DNA from: an uncultured Armatimonadota bacterium
Lineage (GTDB): Bacteria > Armatimonadota > Fimbriimonadia > Fimbriimonadales > Fimbriimonadaceae
Length of the DNA stretch: 64,000 bases
Assembly: GCA_903927025.1 (NCBI GenBank)
Contig: CAIYLG010000012.1
Coordinates: forward strand, 62,001-126,000
Direction: 5' to 3'
Made by a program: the position numbers and the translations under genes. Shown one piece after another: positions 27,005 to 36,308 of this stretch. How positions within the stretch are numbered: position 1 is the first letter of the stretch; every line of letters starts with the position of its first letter. The notes under the pieces were generated by a model. The model saw nothing but the letters and a program-made list of their open reading frames with translations. It was not told the origin of the DNA and did not search any database.

Positions 27005-27912
27005 CGCTTGAAGGTGACGTCCACAGGGTCAAGCCCCCAGTCGGTAAGGCCCTTTGGGTCGCTTCCAGAACACATCTTGATGAGGTTTGCCAGTGGATCT
27101 TTTGTGGGCTCAAACTCAACTCTGGGGTCAGGAGCAGACTTTGAAGCCAGGGAAAACAGGTCAACCGGATGGGTTGTGGCGATAAAGCGGAAGCGTTCGA
27201 TTCCGGTCTTGAACCCAGTCGGCAGGTCTGCCGTCATCAGCTCTCCGCAACGGATCCATCCTGAGTGAGGGGCCAGTCGGATGGGGCCGCCATTCGACTT
27301 GGAAGGGATGACGTCGACTCCGGCCGCGCAGTCGATATCCACGATCGAGACGAAAACGGGGATGTTGCTATCGTTTTCCGCTTCGAACCAGAAGTGAGCG
27401 CCTGTTTTGACCGTGGATGTCTTTGATGTTGCGACCCTTTGACCAGACTCGAGATGAATCGAACCGTGAATTTTGACAGGGCTATGTGGGTTTGGATTGA
27501 CGAGGTCCGTTAGGCTGAACGCGCGCCAAATGCTTTCTGGATTGGCCTTCTCTCCACGCGGCATTCCGGCTCTGGAAGTGAACTTAACGTAGATATCCTG
27601 GCCCTTGGGTGCTTGGTCCTTGCTTTTGGGAATCGGATACCAGCCATTTTCGGGTGTGAGGAGATGCTCATGACCATAGATTAGGAGTTTCACTACACCG
27701 GATCCAACAGCTCTCACGGATTGCCCTGCATATAACTTGAAAGCGGTTGTCTGAGCCGAATTTAGGGGGATCGCCTTCTTCCTCGCCGGATTCTGGAGCA
27801 ACACAGAGCAGGATGAAGACCGAATCCAGCCCGCGAAAGTGTCTTGGGCAGGCTTTTGTGCCGCGCAAGCGCTCATCGCAATCGCGAGCTGTCCGAAAAG
27901 GCTAAGGTTCAT
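27001..27912 (-). CDS. Exported DUF4384-like protein
   Basis: A 303-residue protein with an N-terminal signal (NLSLFGQLAIAMSACAAQK) whose AMSAC could be a lipobox. The C-terminal half (about residues 160-270: ENDSNIPVFVSIVDIDCAAG, then VIPSKSNGGPIRLAPHSGW and RFRFIATTHPVDLFSL) follows the layout of DUF4384-type domains, often found with bacterial caspases. Assignment rests on pattern, not a search. The ATG at 27912 follows a GTG codon and lies 13 bases after the CHASE2 gene stop, so the two are co-transcribed. It may present or modulate a ligand for the caspase or CHASE2 partner. Confidence 0.55.
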   Translation of the reverse strand: MNLSLFGQLAIAMSACAAQKPAQDTFAGWIRSSSCSVLLQNPARKKAIPLNSAQTTAFKLYAGQSVRAVGSGVVKLLIYGHEHLLTPENGWYPIPKSKDQAPKGQDIYVKFTSRAGMPRGEKANPESIWRAFSLTDLVNPNPHSPVKIHGSIHLESGQRVATSKTSTVKTGAHFWFEAENDSNIPVFVSIVDIDCAAGVDVIPSKSNGGPIRLAPHSGWIRCGELMTADLPTGFKTGIERFRFIATTHPVDLFSLASKSAPDPRVEFEPTKDPLANLIKMCSGSDPKGLTDWGLDPVDVTFKR

Positions 27913-27925
27913 CACGGCAATCTCA

Positions 27926-29371
27926 CTACTCTTTCAGATCGCCTGAAGGTTGCGGTTCAGGTTCAGGTTCAGGTTTCGGCGCTGGCTTTTCGTGGTTATG
28001 ATGTTCTCGACGGTGGACGGCACGCACCAGCCAATGATCAATGCCGGTATGGAGAATCAGCGCCGCCGCGACGATGATCGCATCGTCCCAAACGAGTCGA
28101 ATCGTGCCCACAAAAGGAATCACGACAAGCCCGAGCACAAGAATGGTGAGAGCTGTCACCGACCAAAAGATCTTGAAAACATGCTTATGAGGATGCTTCT
28201 CTCGTGAAAACGCCCAAATCAACAGTTCGATAAGGCTGTTTGCCAAGAGGGTTAGTCCAAAGTCGGCGGCAATCCTTCCCGCTGGGGTCCACTGCCGCAG
28301 CGGGGCTCGCACAAGGGTGTCCACTGCGCAGCCGTGGAGCAGAACCCCCGAATAGAGCGAAGAGTGCCCAGGGATTCGAAAGAGGTCATCCGTTCGCTTC
28401 AACGGTCTCCCATCATCGGTTTCTGTTCGCACCGCGCCCAGGAGAACGACTTTGCCGTGAAAGCGCTTGTCATCGGCTTCGACCGGTTGCTTAAGGCTCT
28501 TGGAGGAAATCCGTGAGCGGTCTAAGGTGTCGATGAGCCTGTAGTCCACCAAGAAGCCACGAGTTTTTAGAGACCGGGCAGGGTTGAAGTTCGACTCTGC
28601 CTCAATCGCCCAAGAGAGCAGTGGGCCTAGTTCGGCCGCTTCCGGACGAGCCACTTTTCCGGCACCATAGGCAAGCGAGCGCAACCGAGTTGGCACTCCG
28701 TCGACCTGTGTCCAGCAGAACATCCTCAGCACGGAATCAAGGCGAGTTTCCATTTCGGCTGACTTTCCCTGGTACAGGTCGTTACCGATTCCCAAGCCAA
28801 CTGCCATTCCGCTGTAGCCGACGCCCAGCCACTTATCTTCGGTGTCCGCCGCATGTCGATCCACTCCCAGGAAGATCGGGATCCCGTGTTTAGATTCAAA
28901 CTCCCGACAATGCTGCAGGAACTCAGGGTCCTGTACAGAAGTCGGGTTGCCCTTGAGTCCAGCCGAAATATCCACGTCGACCGCGATCGCCTTAGGTTTC
29001 GCAGGTGCCAATCGCTCGAAAATGTTTAGCAGTGCCTGCCGCGAAACGGCCTGCTGCTCTGCAGGGTCGTCAGAAGGAGAGAGATTGTTCGAAGGCTCCT
29101 TGTCGATATCGGCGATGTTCACCACCGCAACCGGAGTATCGACGCTAGATCCGAGCGCCAACACCTTTTGAATGAGGTCGTATGTCCACAGCCGGTTGGT
29201 TTCGTAGACGCTCAGTGGCTCAAGAAGATATTTCTTCCCGGTGACCAGCACACCGGCCAACAACAGGCATAAGAGGTATCGGCCCCATATCGAACCGTGA
29301 AGGCTGCTGACGAGGTCCATCGCGCCTTTGCGCGGTGCGTCTGGTTTTGTCGCTGCCTTCGTGGGGTCCAT
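27926..29371 (-). CDS. CHASE2-domain membrane protein
   Basis: A 481-residue protein: an N-terminal membrane segment (LLCLLLAGVLVTG), a large extracytoplasmic CHASE2 sensor domain (about residues 50-360; motifs KPKAIAVDVDIS, FHGKVVLLGAVRTE, SGVLLHGCAVDTLVR) and three C-terminal membrane helices. It ends in a Pro/Glu-rich tail (EPEPEPEPQPSGD) encoded by short tandem repeats. No kinase, cyclase or other output domain follows the helices, so signalling must pass through a partner. The ATG at 29371 is preferred to upstream TTG and GTG codons. It leads the two-gene unit with the DUF4384-like gene and is divergent from the giant repeat protein. Confidence 0.8.
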   Translation of the reverse strand: MDPTKAATKPDAPRKGAMDLVSSLHGSIWGRYLLCLLLAGVLVTGKKYLLEPLSVYETNRLWTYDLIQKVLALGSSVDTPVAVVNIADIDKEPSNNLSPSDDPAEQQAVSRQALLNIFERLAPAKPKAIAVDVDISAGLKGNPTSVQDPEFLQHCREFESKHGIPIFLGVDRHAADTEDKWLGVGYSGMAVGLGIGNDLYQGKSAEMETRLDSVLRMFCWTQVDGVPTRLRSLAYGAGKVARPEAAELGPLLSWAIEAESNFNPARSLKTRGFLVDYRLIDTLDRSRISSKSLKQPVEADDKRFHGKVVLLGAVRTETDDGRPLKRTDDLFRIPGHSSLYSGVLLHGCAVDTLVRAPLRQWTPAGRIAADFGLTLLANSLIELLIWAFSREKHPHKHVFKIFWSVTALTILVLGLVVIPFVGTIRLVWDDAIIVAAALILHTGIDHWLVRAVHRREHHNHEKPAPKPEPEPEPQPSGDLKE

Positions 29372-29499
29372 GTTTAAGTGTTTCTTATTAAACACCAAGT
29401 GGGCTTTTGCTATTCAGGGACACGTGGTAGGATCAGTCCAGCAACCTTGCCTGGGGTAAGTCCTAAAAGCTCCACTGTTGCCCGTGATTGGATACTTCC

Positions 29500-32400
29500 A
29501 TGCTTGTTCGCCGAGTTCAATTTCCATCCCTTTATCGACCAGTTGTTACCAGCCTTCTTTTGGTGACATTCGCACTTCTAAGTGCCCAGAACATCCTGAA
29601 CCCCAAGTGGGTTGCAAATGGTGCTGGGAGTCCATCCGAACACCCAAAGTTCTCTGCCGACGGCAGCCGGGTCGTCGTGTGGGGAATAGCGTCCTCAAGC
29701 TCAACTTCGGCTTCGAACTGGTCGGTCTTTAACGTCGCAGATGGCAAAGTTTTGGCTACCGGTGACCTAGACGGCTCAAACGGAACGATGTCTGGCGCCG
29801 TCCTTAGCCCAGATGGGAAGACTCTGTATTACGGCACGACGTCAGGGATTTTCGCCTATTCGGTCGACACCCACACCCAAGTCGCTCTGCCGGTCACCGG
29901 CGCTTCGGCAAGCAACGGGGCGATGTACCTGGACATCTCCAAGGATGGGAACCTGCTGGCCTATGTGCTGGTGGATCCGATCACCAAAGACAACCTGATC
30001 TACACATACAGTCTGACGTCCCACACCGTTCTTCACCAGATCGATATCAAGAATGCGGCGACCTCGAATCACACTGTCGCGCTGAAACTCATTGCGAATG
30101 ATACGCAGGTGGTCGTCAGTGGTCCAACGATTTACTCCGTGAATGGTGGCGCTCCTCTGGCCACTGGAACGGAAGGCAATACTGACCTCGCCGTTTCGCC
30201 AGACGGCACGATGATCTTCACTACGCTGAGCAGCAAGGTCAGCGCCTATTCCGCAACGGACCTTCATCTGATCTGGGGACCTGTCTCCGTGCCGGGCCTG
30301 TACGATGCGGGGTCCGTCACTCAGGATGGCGGAGCGATTCTCTTTACAACAACGGCTACCAAACAGTGGATCGTCAAAGGACTCTCGACCGCGAGCGGTT
30401 CGGCGCTCCCAAATTTGACGATCAGTCGTCCGAGTGTCGACTACTCTCCCTACATCACCTCGATTCCCGGGTCTAGCCAAATTTTGGTTGGGCCCGAGCA
30501 GTCTGGTGGCGGCGGTGGCTTCGGAAGCTACTACAGCGAACCTGGTGCCGAAGTTTGGACTTACAACTCATCCAATGGCACCGGAGCATTCGTTGCCAAG
30601 TTTTGCGAAGGGAACGTTGTGAACACCGACCTCACTTTGGTCGGTATATCCGGCACTGTCTCCGGTCAACCTGTGCAGCAGGTCGTCGATACAGAACTCC
30701 ATTATTCGGGGAACTCCGTAGTGGTGCGCAGCGCATCGAATGGAGCTATTCAAAGCACCCTGCCAAACGGGGCAGTAGTGAGCCCGAACGGAAAGTGGTA
30801 CGCACAGATTTCGGGCAATGGCCTTGGAATCTATAACGTCGCCGACGCAACTCGAGTCACATCGACAACTTTCACGGGTGTGACGCTTAGCACTGTTCGG
30901 TGGGGCGGCAACGGGATGATCGCTGTGACCGGGACTCAGGGCTTTGGCAGCGCCGCCGGACCTCTTTGTGTTCCGTTTGACGGCTCTAACCTTTCGTCAA
31001 CCTACACAACCTTGAATTTTGGAAATGATGCCTATCGGATTTCTCCGGATGGAACCAAGATTGCCGACCTCAGCTACTACTACTATTTCTCATCAGGCTC
31101 GGTAGATATTTGGGATACCGTTGCCGGAACTAAGATCACCACGATCAACCCTGCCTCTTCCTCATCGTCAATAGACGATGTCACTTTCTCAGGCAACAAT
31201 CTGTTGGGAGTTCACGACCTCTACTCAACCAATACTTCGACCTATGCGCAGACGGTGCAGTACCGGGTTTTCGACGTTTCGACCGCAACCCCAGTGCTAG
31301 TCCGGTCGCTGATTTATCAGGCTCCAGCCACCGTCACCAATTCTGGCGGTGGACTTTCGCCAGACGGTCAGGTGATCGCGCTGGGGCACTACACTTCCAG
31401 CCTTGTGTCAGACCCCAGGAAACAGTCTTCAGTTCGACTCTACAGCGTGGCGAGTGGAGCCCTCCTGAACCAATGGGACAATCAATTTGCAGCGAACTTA
31501 AGCGGCAGCAGTAGCTATGCTCCCTTTGGCTTTACACCGGACAGTTCGGCAATCTTCTGGGTGGACGGCAGCGCGCTGGTGGCGGCCCCGGTCGTTCCCT
31601 TCCAGATGTCGCTTGCACTGAATCCAACTGCAGTGTTCGGTGGAATAACTTCAACGGCAACGGTTACCGTTAATCCTGCCCAGAAGTCGGACGTGACCTT
31701 TGCACTCTCTGCATCTTCAGCCAGCGCCTCCGTGCCAGCTTCGATCACGGTTCCAGCGGGATCGACTTCGGCGACCTTCTCGGTGACCACTCAACAGCTG
31801 AGCTCAACCGTAGCGGTGCTCATCAGCGCTACTTACAACGGTGCAAACGCCTCTTCGACGCTGACGATCAATCCGTACTCGGTGGCGAGCCTCTCCCTAG
31901 CACCTACGACCGTGCCAGGTGGGACCTCCAGTACCGGCACGGTTAAGCTCGTCCAGACCACGGGATCCCTGGGAGCCAACGTGACGCTGGGCGTGAACAG
32001 CACGGATGCTCAGGTTCCAAACACGGTGTTCGTTCCCGGCGGTTCGAATCAGGCAACCTTCTCAGTCACCACGAACGGTGTCGCAAATGACAAGACAGTC
32101 AAGGTCACAGCGGGTATCGGCAGCAGTCAGCAGACAGCTAGCCTGACCATCACTGCTCCGGTGCTGTCAAGCGTAACAGTGAGCCCCACGTCGGTTGTTG
32201 GCGGATCGATATCAACCGGAACCGTGACCTTAATCGGAAACGCTCCCACCGGCGGCGTGGTGATTGGACTCACCTCTAGCAACACAAGTGTGGCAACCGT
32301 TCCGCTTTCGGTGACGATTCCAGCTGGAACCAACACCGCGACCTTCCCGATCAACACCTCCGGGGTTTTAACAAATGCGACAGTGACGATCACTGCGACG

Positions 32401-35052
32401 GACGTAGGGAACACTTCGACCACCACGAAGACGGCGACCCTCACCGTTCAGGTTCCGCCTCTGCTGAGTGTCACTGTGTCACCAACGACGGTAACAGGAG
32501 GTTCGCAGGCCGCCGTGACGGGCACCGTCACTTTGGGCGGGATTGCCGCTTCGGCTGGCGACGTCATCAAACTGGCCAGTTCCAACGCGACACTCGTAAC
32601 AGTTCCGGCTTCGGTTACGGTTGCAGCCGGGGCAACCACCGCAACGTTTACGTTGACTACCGGAGCGGTGACGACCGCCCAGGCAATCACCATCACCGCA
32701 ACGTTTAATGGAACCAACACCACGACAACCTTGAACTTGACTCCATTCACGGTCACAGGCGTCGCGTTGAACCCCACGACTGTGGTGGGTGGAGGTTCCA
32801 GCACGGGCACGGTGACGATATCCCAACCGCCTGCTAACGGTGCGGTGACGGTCAGCCTGAATTCAGGATCCAAGGACGCTCAGGTTCCTGCGACGGTGAC
32901 GATCGCAGTCGGATCAACGACGACGACGTTTACGGTCACGACAAACGTGGTGTCCAACAACGAGGTTGTGAACATCGGCGCGTCGATCGGCGCGAGCCAA
33001 CAGTCGGCCAAGCTGACAATCAATGCGGCAACGCTGACATCATTGACCGTTTCTCCTGCGACGGTGGCTGGTGGGTCTTCCGCTACCGGTACCGCGACTA
33101 TCTCTCAGGCTGCACCGACTGGCGGAGTGTCCGTCGCACTTGCCTCGGACAGCGCGGGTGCTACCGTACCAGCCGCGGTTGTGGTGCCTTCTGGAAGCAC
33201 GACTGCGACCTTTACGATCACCACAACTGGGGTCAAATCTCAGACCACTGCCAACATCACCGGGACGTTGGGTACCGGCTCGAAGTCTGCACCCCTCACG
33301 ATCAATCCGGCAACAATTCAGAGCTTAGCAGTGGCACCCACAAGCGTGGTGGGAGGCTCGCAGTCCACTGCAACGGGCACCGTGACTATGAGTGGCGTTG
33401 CCGCACCAGCAGGCGATGTCATCACCTTGACCAGTTCGGCTCCGAGCATTGCCTCGGTTCCAGCTTCCGTCACGGTGACGGGCAGTCAGGGTACGGCGAC
33501 GTTCACCGTGGCCACTCAGTCCGTCACTTCTTCAACAAGCGTGACGATTACCGCGACCTTCAACGGCGGCACAAAGACCACGTCGCTCACGGTGAATCCA
33601 TTCCAGATCTCCAGTCTGACGATCACGCCGGCTTCGCTCATCGGTGGCAACGCAGCTTCCGGCACGGTTGTGATTTCTCAAGCGGCAGGAAGCGCTGGTG
33701 CCATCGTATCGCTCTCCTCGGGCACCGCGGATGCGAAAGTTCCAAGCTCGGTGACGGTCCCTGGAGGTGCCAGTTCTGCGACATTCGCAATCACCACAAA
33801 TGCGGTGGCGGCAGACGAATCTGCTTCGATTTCGGCAGCTGCTGGAACGGGGACCGGTAGCAAGTCGGCCAGCCTCTTGATTCAGGCTCCTAAGCTTGCG
33901 ACATTCGCCGTTTCACCGACAAGCGTGATCGGGGGAAATACAAGCTCTGGCTCTGTTTCGCTTACGGGCATTGCCCCTACCGGAGGGCTTACGGTCACTC
34001 TCACTTCCTCCAGCAAGGCGGCGGTTGTGCCAGCAACGGTCCAGATTCAGGGTGGAGCGAGTTCAGCCACTTTCTCAATCCTGACGACTGGCGTCTCGAC
34101 TTCGACTACAGCGACAATACAAGCAAAACTTGGTGCAGGGACTCCGTTGACCGCCTCGCTGACCGTTCAGCCCCCGTCTCTAGCAAGCGTATCGCTCAGT
34201 GATAGCTCTGTGATTGGCGGCTCGAAAGCAACGATCACAGGGACGGTAACTCTCAGCGGGTTCGCCCCGACCGGTGGCCTCAAGGTCACGCTCGCTTCCT
34301 CCAACAAGGTGGCGGCTACCGTCCTTGCCACCGTCACGGTGCCAGCAGGTGCATCCTCGACCACCTTTGTGGTGACCCATCTGTTAGTGAAGGCATCCAG
34401 CACCACTTCGATCTCGGGCACTCTCAATGGTGCGAGCCAATCAGCGACCTTGACGGTGAACCCATTCCAAGTGCTTGGGCTCACGTTGTCTCCAACTTCG
34501 ATCTACAGTGGTGCTTCCGCAACGGGAACCGTGACGCTGAATGCGGCACCAGGTACCAAGAGCGGGGCGATTGTTGTGAAGCTCACGTCCTCCTCCAAGA
34601 GTGCCACGCTCCCTGCATCCGTCTCGGTTGCGGTGGGATCAACGACGGGAACGTTCGCGGTTAAGGCGGGCACGGTCACCGCTTCAACCCCGGCGACGAT
34701 CACAGGGACTTACTTGAGCAGTTCGCAGCAGGCCTCGCTCACGATTCTGCCTTTGCCGTTGCTGACTTCCATCACGGTGAGTCCGTCCAGCGTGGTCGGC
34801 AGCTCTTCGACCCCGGTCGTCGGAAGCTTGACCATCTCTGGCCCGGCTCCTGCGGCTGGTTTCGTGGTGAAGCTCACCAGCTCCAACACGGCCGCAGCCA
34901 CGGTTCCTGCCTCGGTCACGATCCCAGCAGGGGCTACTTCGGTGACGTTTGCGGTGGCCCACAAGAAGGTGACCGCATCGAAGTCTGTCAACATCTCCGG
35001 AACGCTGAACGGGCACAGCGGTTCGACGACTCTGACTGTGTTGCCTGGATAA
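29500..35052 (+). CDS. Giant secreted beta-propeller plus 12-module Ig-like repeat protein
   Basis: An 1850-residue exported protein. The signal peptide covers about residues 12-30 (YRPVVTSLLLVTFALLSAQ). Residues about 35-700 are WD40-like propeller repeats (AVLSPDGKTLYYG, LAVSPDGTMIFTT, YRISPDGTKIADLS, GLSPDGQVIALG). From about 31600 twelve Ig-like modules of 93-99 residues follow, each V(S/A)PTxVxGGxSxTGTV, a V(x)L(x)SS strand, VPASVTVPxGxxxATFxV, and a final SxxLTV. There is no C-terminal sorting motif or membrane helix. It is divergent from the CHASE2 gene. The ATG at 29500 is used rather than the TTG at 29488. Likely cell-surface or secreted; a binding or adhesive role is inferred only. 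Confidence 0.85.
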   Translation: MLVRRVQFPSLYRPVVTSLLLVTFALLSAQNILNPKWVANGAGSPSEHPKFSADGSRVVVWGIASSSSTSASNWSVFNVADGKVLATGDLDGSNGTMSGAVLSPDGKTLYYGTTSGIFAYSVDTHTQVALPVTGASASNGAMYLDISKDGNLLAYVLVDPITKDNLIYTYSLTSHTVLHQIDIKNAATSNHTVALKLIANDTQVVVSGPTIYSVNGGAPLATGTEGNTDLAVSPDGTMIFTTLSSKVSAYSATDLHLIWGPVSVPGLYDAGSVTQDGGAILFTTTATKQWIVKGLSTASGSALPNLTISRPSVDYSPYITSIPGSSQILVGPEQSGGGGGFGSYYSEPGAEVWTYNSSNGTGAFVAKFCEGNVVNTDLTLVGISGTVSGQPVQQVVDTELHYSGNSVVVRSASNGAIQSTLPNGAVVSPNGKWYAQISGNGLGIYNVADATRVTSTTFTGVTLSTVRWGGNGMIAVTGTQGFGSAAGPLCVPFDGSNLSSTYTTLNFGNDAYRISPDGTKIADLSYYYYFSSGSVDIWDTVAGTKITTINPASSSSSIDDVTFSGNNLLGVHDLYSTNTSTYAQTVQYRVFDVSTATPVLVRSLIYQAPATVTNSGGGLSPDGQVIALGHYTSSLVSDPRKQSSVRLYSVASGALLNQWDNQFAANLSGSSSYAPFGFTPDSSAIFWVDGSALVAAPVVPFQMSLALNPTAVFGGITSTATVTVNPAQKSDVTFALSASSASASVPASITVPAGSTSATFSVTTQQLSSTVAVLISATYNGANASSTLTINPYSVASLSLAPTTVPGGTSSTGTVKLVQTTGSLGANVTLGVNSTDAQVPNTVFVPGGSNQATFSVTTNGVANDKTVKVTAGIGSSQQTASLTITAPVLSSVTVSPTSVVGGSISTGTVTLIGNAPTGGVVIGLTSSNTSVATVPLSVTIPAGTNTATFPINTSGVLTNATVTITATDVGNTSTTTKTATLTVQVPPLLSVTVSPTTVTGGSQAAVTGTVTLGGIAASAGDVIKLASSNATLVTVPASVTVAAGATTATFTLTTGAVTTAQAITITATFNGTNTTTTLNLTPFTVTGVALNPTTVVGGGSSTGTVTISQPPANGAVTVSLNSGSKDAQVPATVTIAVGSTTTTFTVTTNVVSNNEVVNIGASIGASQQSAKLTINAATLTSLTVSPATVAGGSSATGTATISQAAPTGGVSVALASDSAGATVPAAVVVPSGSTTATFTITTTGVKSQTTANITGTLGTGSKSAPLTINPATIQSLAVAPTSVVGGSQSTATGTVTMSGVAAPAGDVITLTSSAPSIASVPASVTVTGSQGTATFTVATQSVTSSTSVTITATFNGGTKTTSLTVNPFQISSLTITPASLIGGNAASGTVVISQAAGSAGAIVSLSSGTADAKVPSSVTVPGGASSATFAITTNAVAADESASISAAAGTGTGSKSASLLIQAPKLATFAVSPTSVIGGNTSSGSVSLTGIAPTGGLTVTLTSSSKAAVVPATVQIQGGASSATFSILTTGVSTSTTATIQAKLGAGTPLTASLTVQPPSLASVSLSDSSVIGGSKATITGTVTLSGFAPTGGLKVTLASSNKVAATVLATVTVPAGASSTTFVVTHLLVKASSTTSISGTLNGASQSATLTVNPFQVLGLTLSPTSIYSGASATGTVTLNAAPGTKSGAIVVKLTSSSKSATLPASVSVAVGSTTGTFAVKAGTVTASTPATITGTYLSSSQQASLTILPLPLLTSITVSPSSVVGSSSTPVVGSLTISGPAPAAGFVVKLTSSNTAAATVPASVTIPAGATSVTFAVAHKKVTASKSVNISGTLNGHSGSTTLTVLPG
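31600..35049 (+). repeat. Twelve tandem Ig-like modules with a three-module superperiod
   Basis: Module starts are near 31600, 31881, 32161, 32457, 32752, 33031, 33312, 33607, 33892, 34177, 34471 and 34756. Modules 4, 7 and 10 share an insertion in the first loop (GGSQAAVTGTV, GGSQSTATGTV, GGSKATITGTV) and end in PF. Modules 2, 5 and 8 share D-A-(Q/K)-V-P. Modules 3, 6 and 9 share APTGG. This shows expansion by triplets. Confidence 0.7.
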
Positions 35053-35095
35053 GGGTTGGGGTGATGGATTGGAAGTGCCCCCAAACGGGGCTGAT

Positions 35096-35740
35096 TCAGG
35101 GAAGCGAGGGCTTTCTGGGGGACCGTTTCGGCGGTGCCACGAGGCGCTCCCGCCAGTTGGCGGCTAGTTTCTCGTGATACGCGTCGGCGAGTTGCTTGGC
35201 GTAGGTTTCCAGGGGATCTAGCCCGTAGAGTTTGCGAAACTCGTCGACTCGCTTTGCATCTTCGACTGGGTCGATGAACATCTCACCCTTGTCATCCTTC
35301 CCCTGAGTTCCAAAGCGTTGGAGTTTGCCGTCGCCTACTTGGACTCGGTCAAAAAGATAGGCGTAGAAGCGACCGGCGATTACATGGCCCTTGGCGAGCG
35401 GCTCAATCAAGGTGAGGCACTTCTTTTGGAATGGGTGATCCTGGTCGGCGTGCTGGACCAGGAGCCAGGCATTTCCGCAAGCCTCGTCTCCAACCATCGC
35501 AGGTGTCGGCCACCCGAACTTGTCGACGATCCACTTCATCCGCTCAGTGTCTTTGTGGTCGATCTCCCTCAGCGAATCGAATACTTCTTTGGAAGGCCGC
35601 TTGCCTCCACCCATCTCATTGATCAGCTTCATACGAATCTCCTGGTCCACCTTGGCCATCCCGTTGATGTCGGCGGCAAGGTGAGGATAGAGCGGCGCCG
35701 TGGAAGCGGTTTGGATGCAAACGAGAAGGAGGGGAATCAC
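35096..35740 (-). CDS. DUF6624-family secreted protein
   Basis: A 214-residue protein starting at GTG 35740, with a signal-like N-terminus (IPLLLVCIQTASTA). The body carries the DUF6624 pattern: FGWPTPAMVGDEACGNAW, then LLVQHADQDHPFQKKCL, then AYLFDRVQVGDGKLQRFGTQ and near the end KLYGLDPLETYAK. Function of the family is unknown. TAAAAA ends six bases before the GTG with no Shine-Dalgarno sequence. It is convergent with the giant repeat gene (43-base gap). Confidence 0.75.
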   Translation of the reverse strand: MIPLLLVCIQTASTAPLYPHLAADINGMAKVDQEIRMKLINEMGGGKRPSKEVFDSLREIDHKDTERMKWIVDKFGWPTPAMVGDEACGNAWLLVQHADQDHPFQKKCLTLIEPLAKGHVIAGRFYAYLFDRVQVGDGKLQRFGTQGKDDKGEMFIDPVEDAKRVDEFRKLYGLDPLETYAKQLADAYHEKLAANWRERLVAPPKRSPRKPSLP

Positions 35741-35869
35741 AGCGACTTTTTACCCCCAAATGGAGCGTATCGATCCTGTCAGAACCGGTTTGCAGAGCGG
35801 TCCCCTAGCTCGCGAGATGCACTTTGAAGGTCACACGGCACCCTCGCCTGCCGCGCTCCCAAGGATGAC

Positions 35870-36055
35870 CTAGACAGGCTTATCCTCAAGTCGCTTTACG
35901 GTAAACAGATGATCAAAGCTTTCAATATATGGCGCAAGTTCGTCCGATAGAACCTCGGCGAGAAATTCCTCGACGGTGCTTAGGCCAGATTCCGTTGCTC
36001 TGTGCATGGCAAGGTCGTACATCTGATCGGACAACAGAAGTTGGACGCTGTGCAT
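35870..36055 (-). CDS. Small antitoxin-like or hypothetical protein (61 aa)
   Basis: A 61-residue acidic protein, beginning HSVQLLLSDQMYDLAMHRA and continuing ESGLSTVEEFLAEVLSDEL. This short strand followed by two helices resembles ribbon-helix-helix or antitoxin-type small proteins. No adjacent toxin gene is visible, so a toxin-antitoxin role is not supported by context. The ATG lies downstream of an AT-rich stretch (about 36085-36105) that may be its promoter. Confidence 0.5.
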   Translation of the reverse strand: MHSVQLLLSDQMYDLAMHRATESGLSTVEEFLAEVLSDELAPYIESFDHLFTVKRLEDKPV

Positions 36056-36308
36056 ATTTGGGTCTGTCCGTGCGGTGTTCCCGACCTATTTATTATCGTT
36101 CTAATTGACCTTGCAGTAGATCCACCGGTATGGCTCCAAGGCCCACTGACGCCATAAATTCAATCTCCTAGAAATCAACTCCCGTGGAAGGCGAGCGAGA
36201 CGACCTTGGCAATGTGAGGGAAATGATCGAATTCTCTGAGACCGCTCGGATCAAGGCTCCATGGAGCATCTGCACCGTCACCAAGAGTACGTGCGTTCCT
36301 CCGACCTT

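Noticed and set aside
31600-35049. Tandem DNA repeats as a CRISPR array or assembly artefact
   Set aside because: The repeat unit is about 280-295 bases, divergent at DNA level and in frame throughout, so it is a coding domain array.
35870-36055. Toxin-antitoxin pair
   Set aside because: The small protein looks antitoxin-like, but no toxin-sized gene is adjacent on either side.
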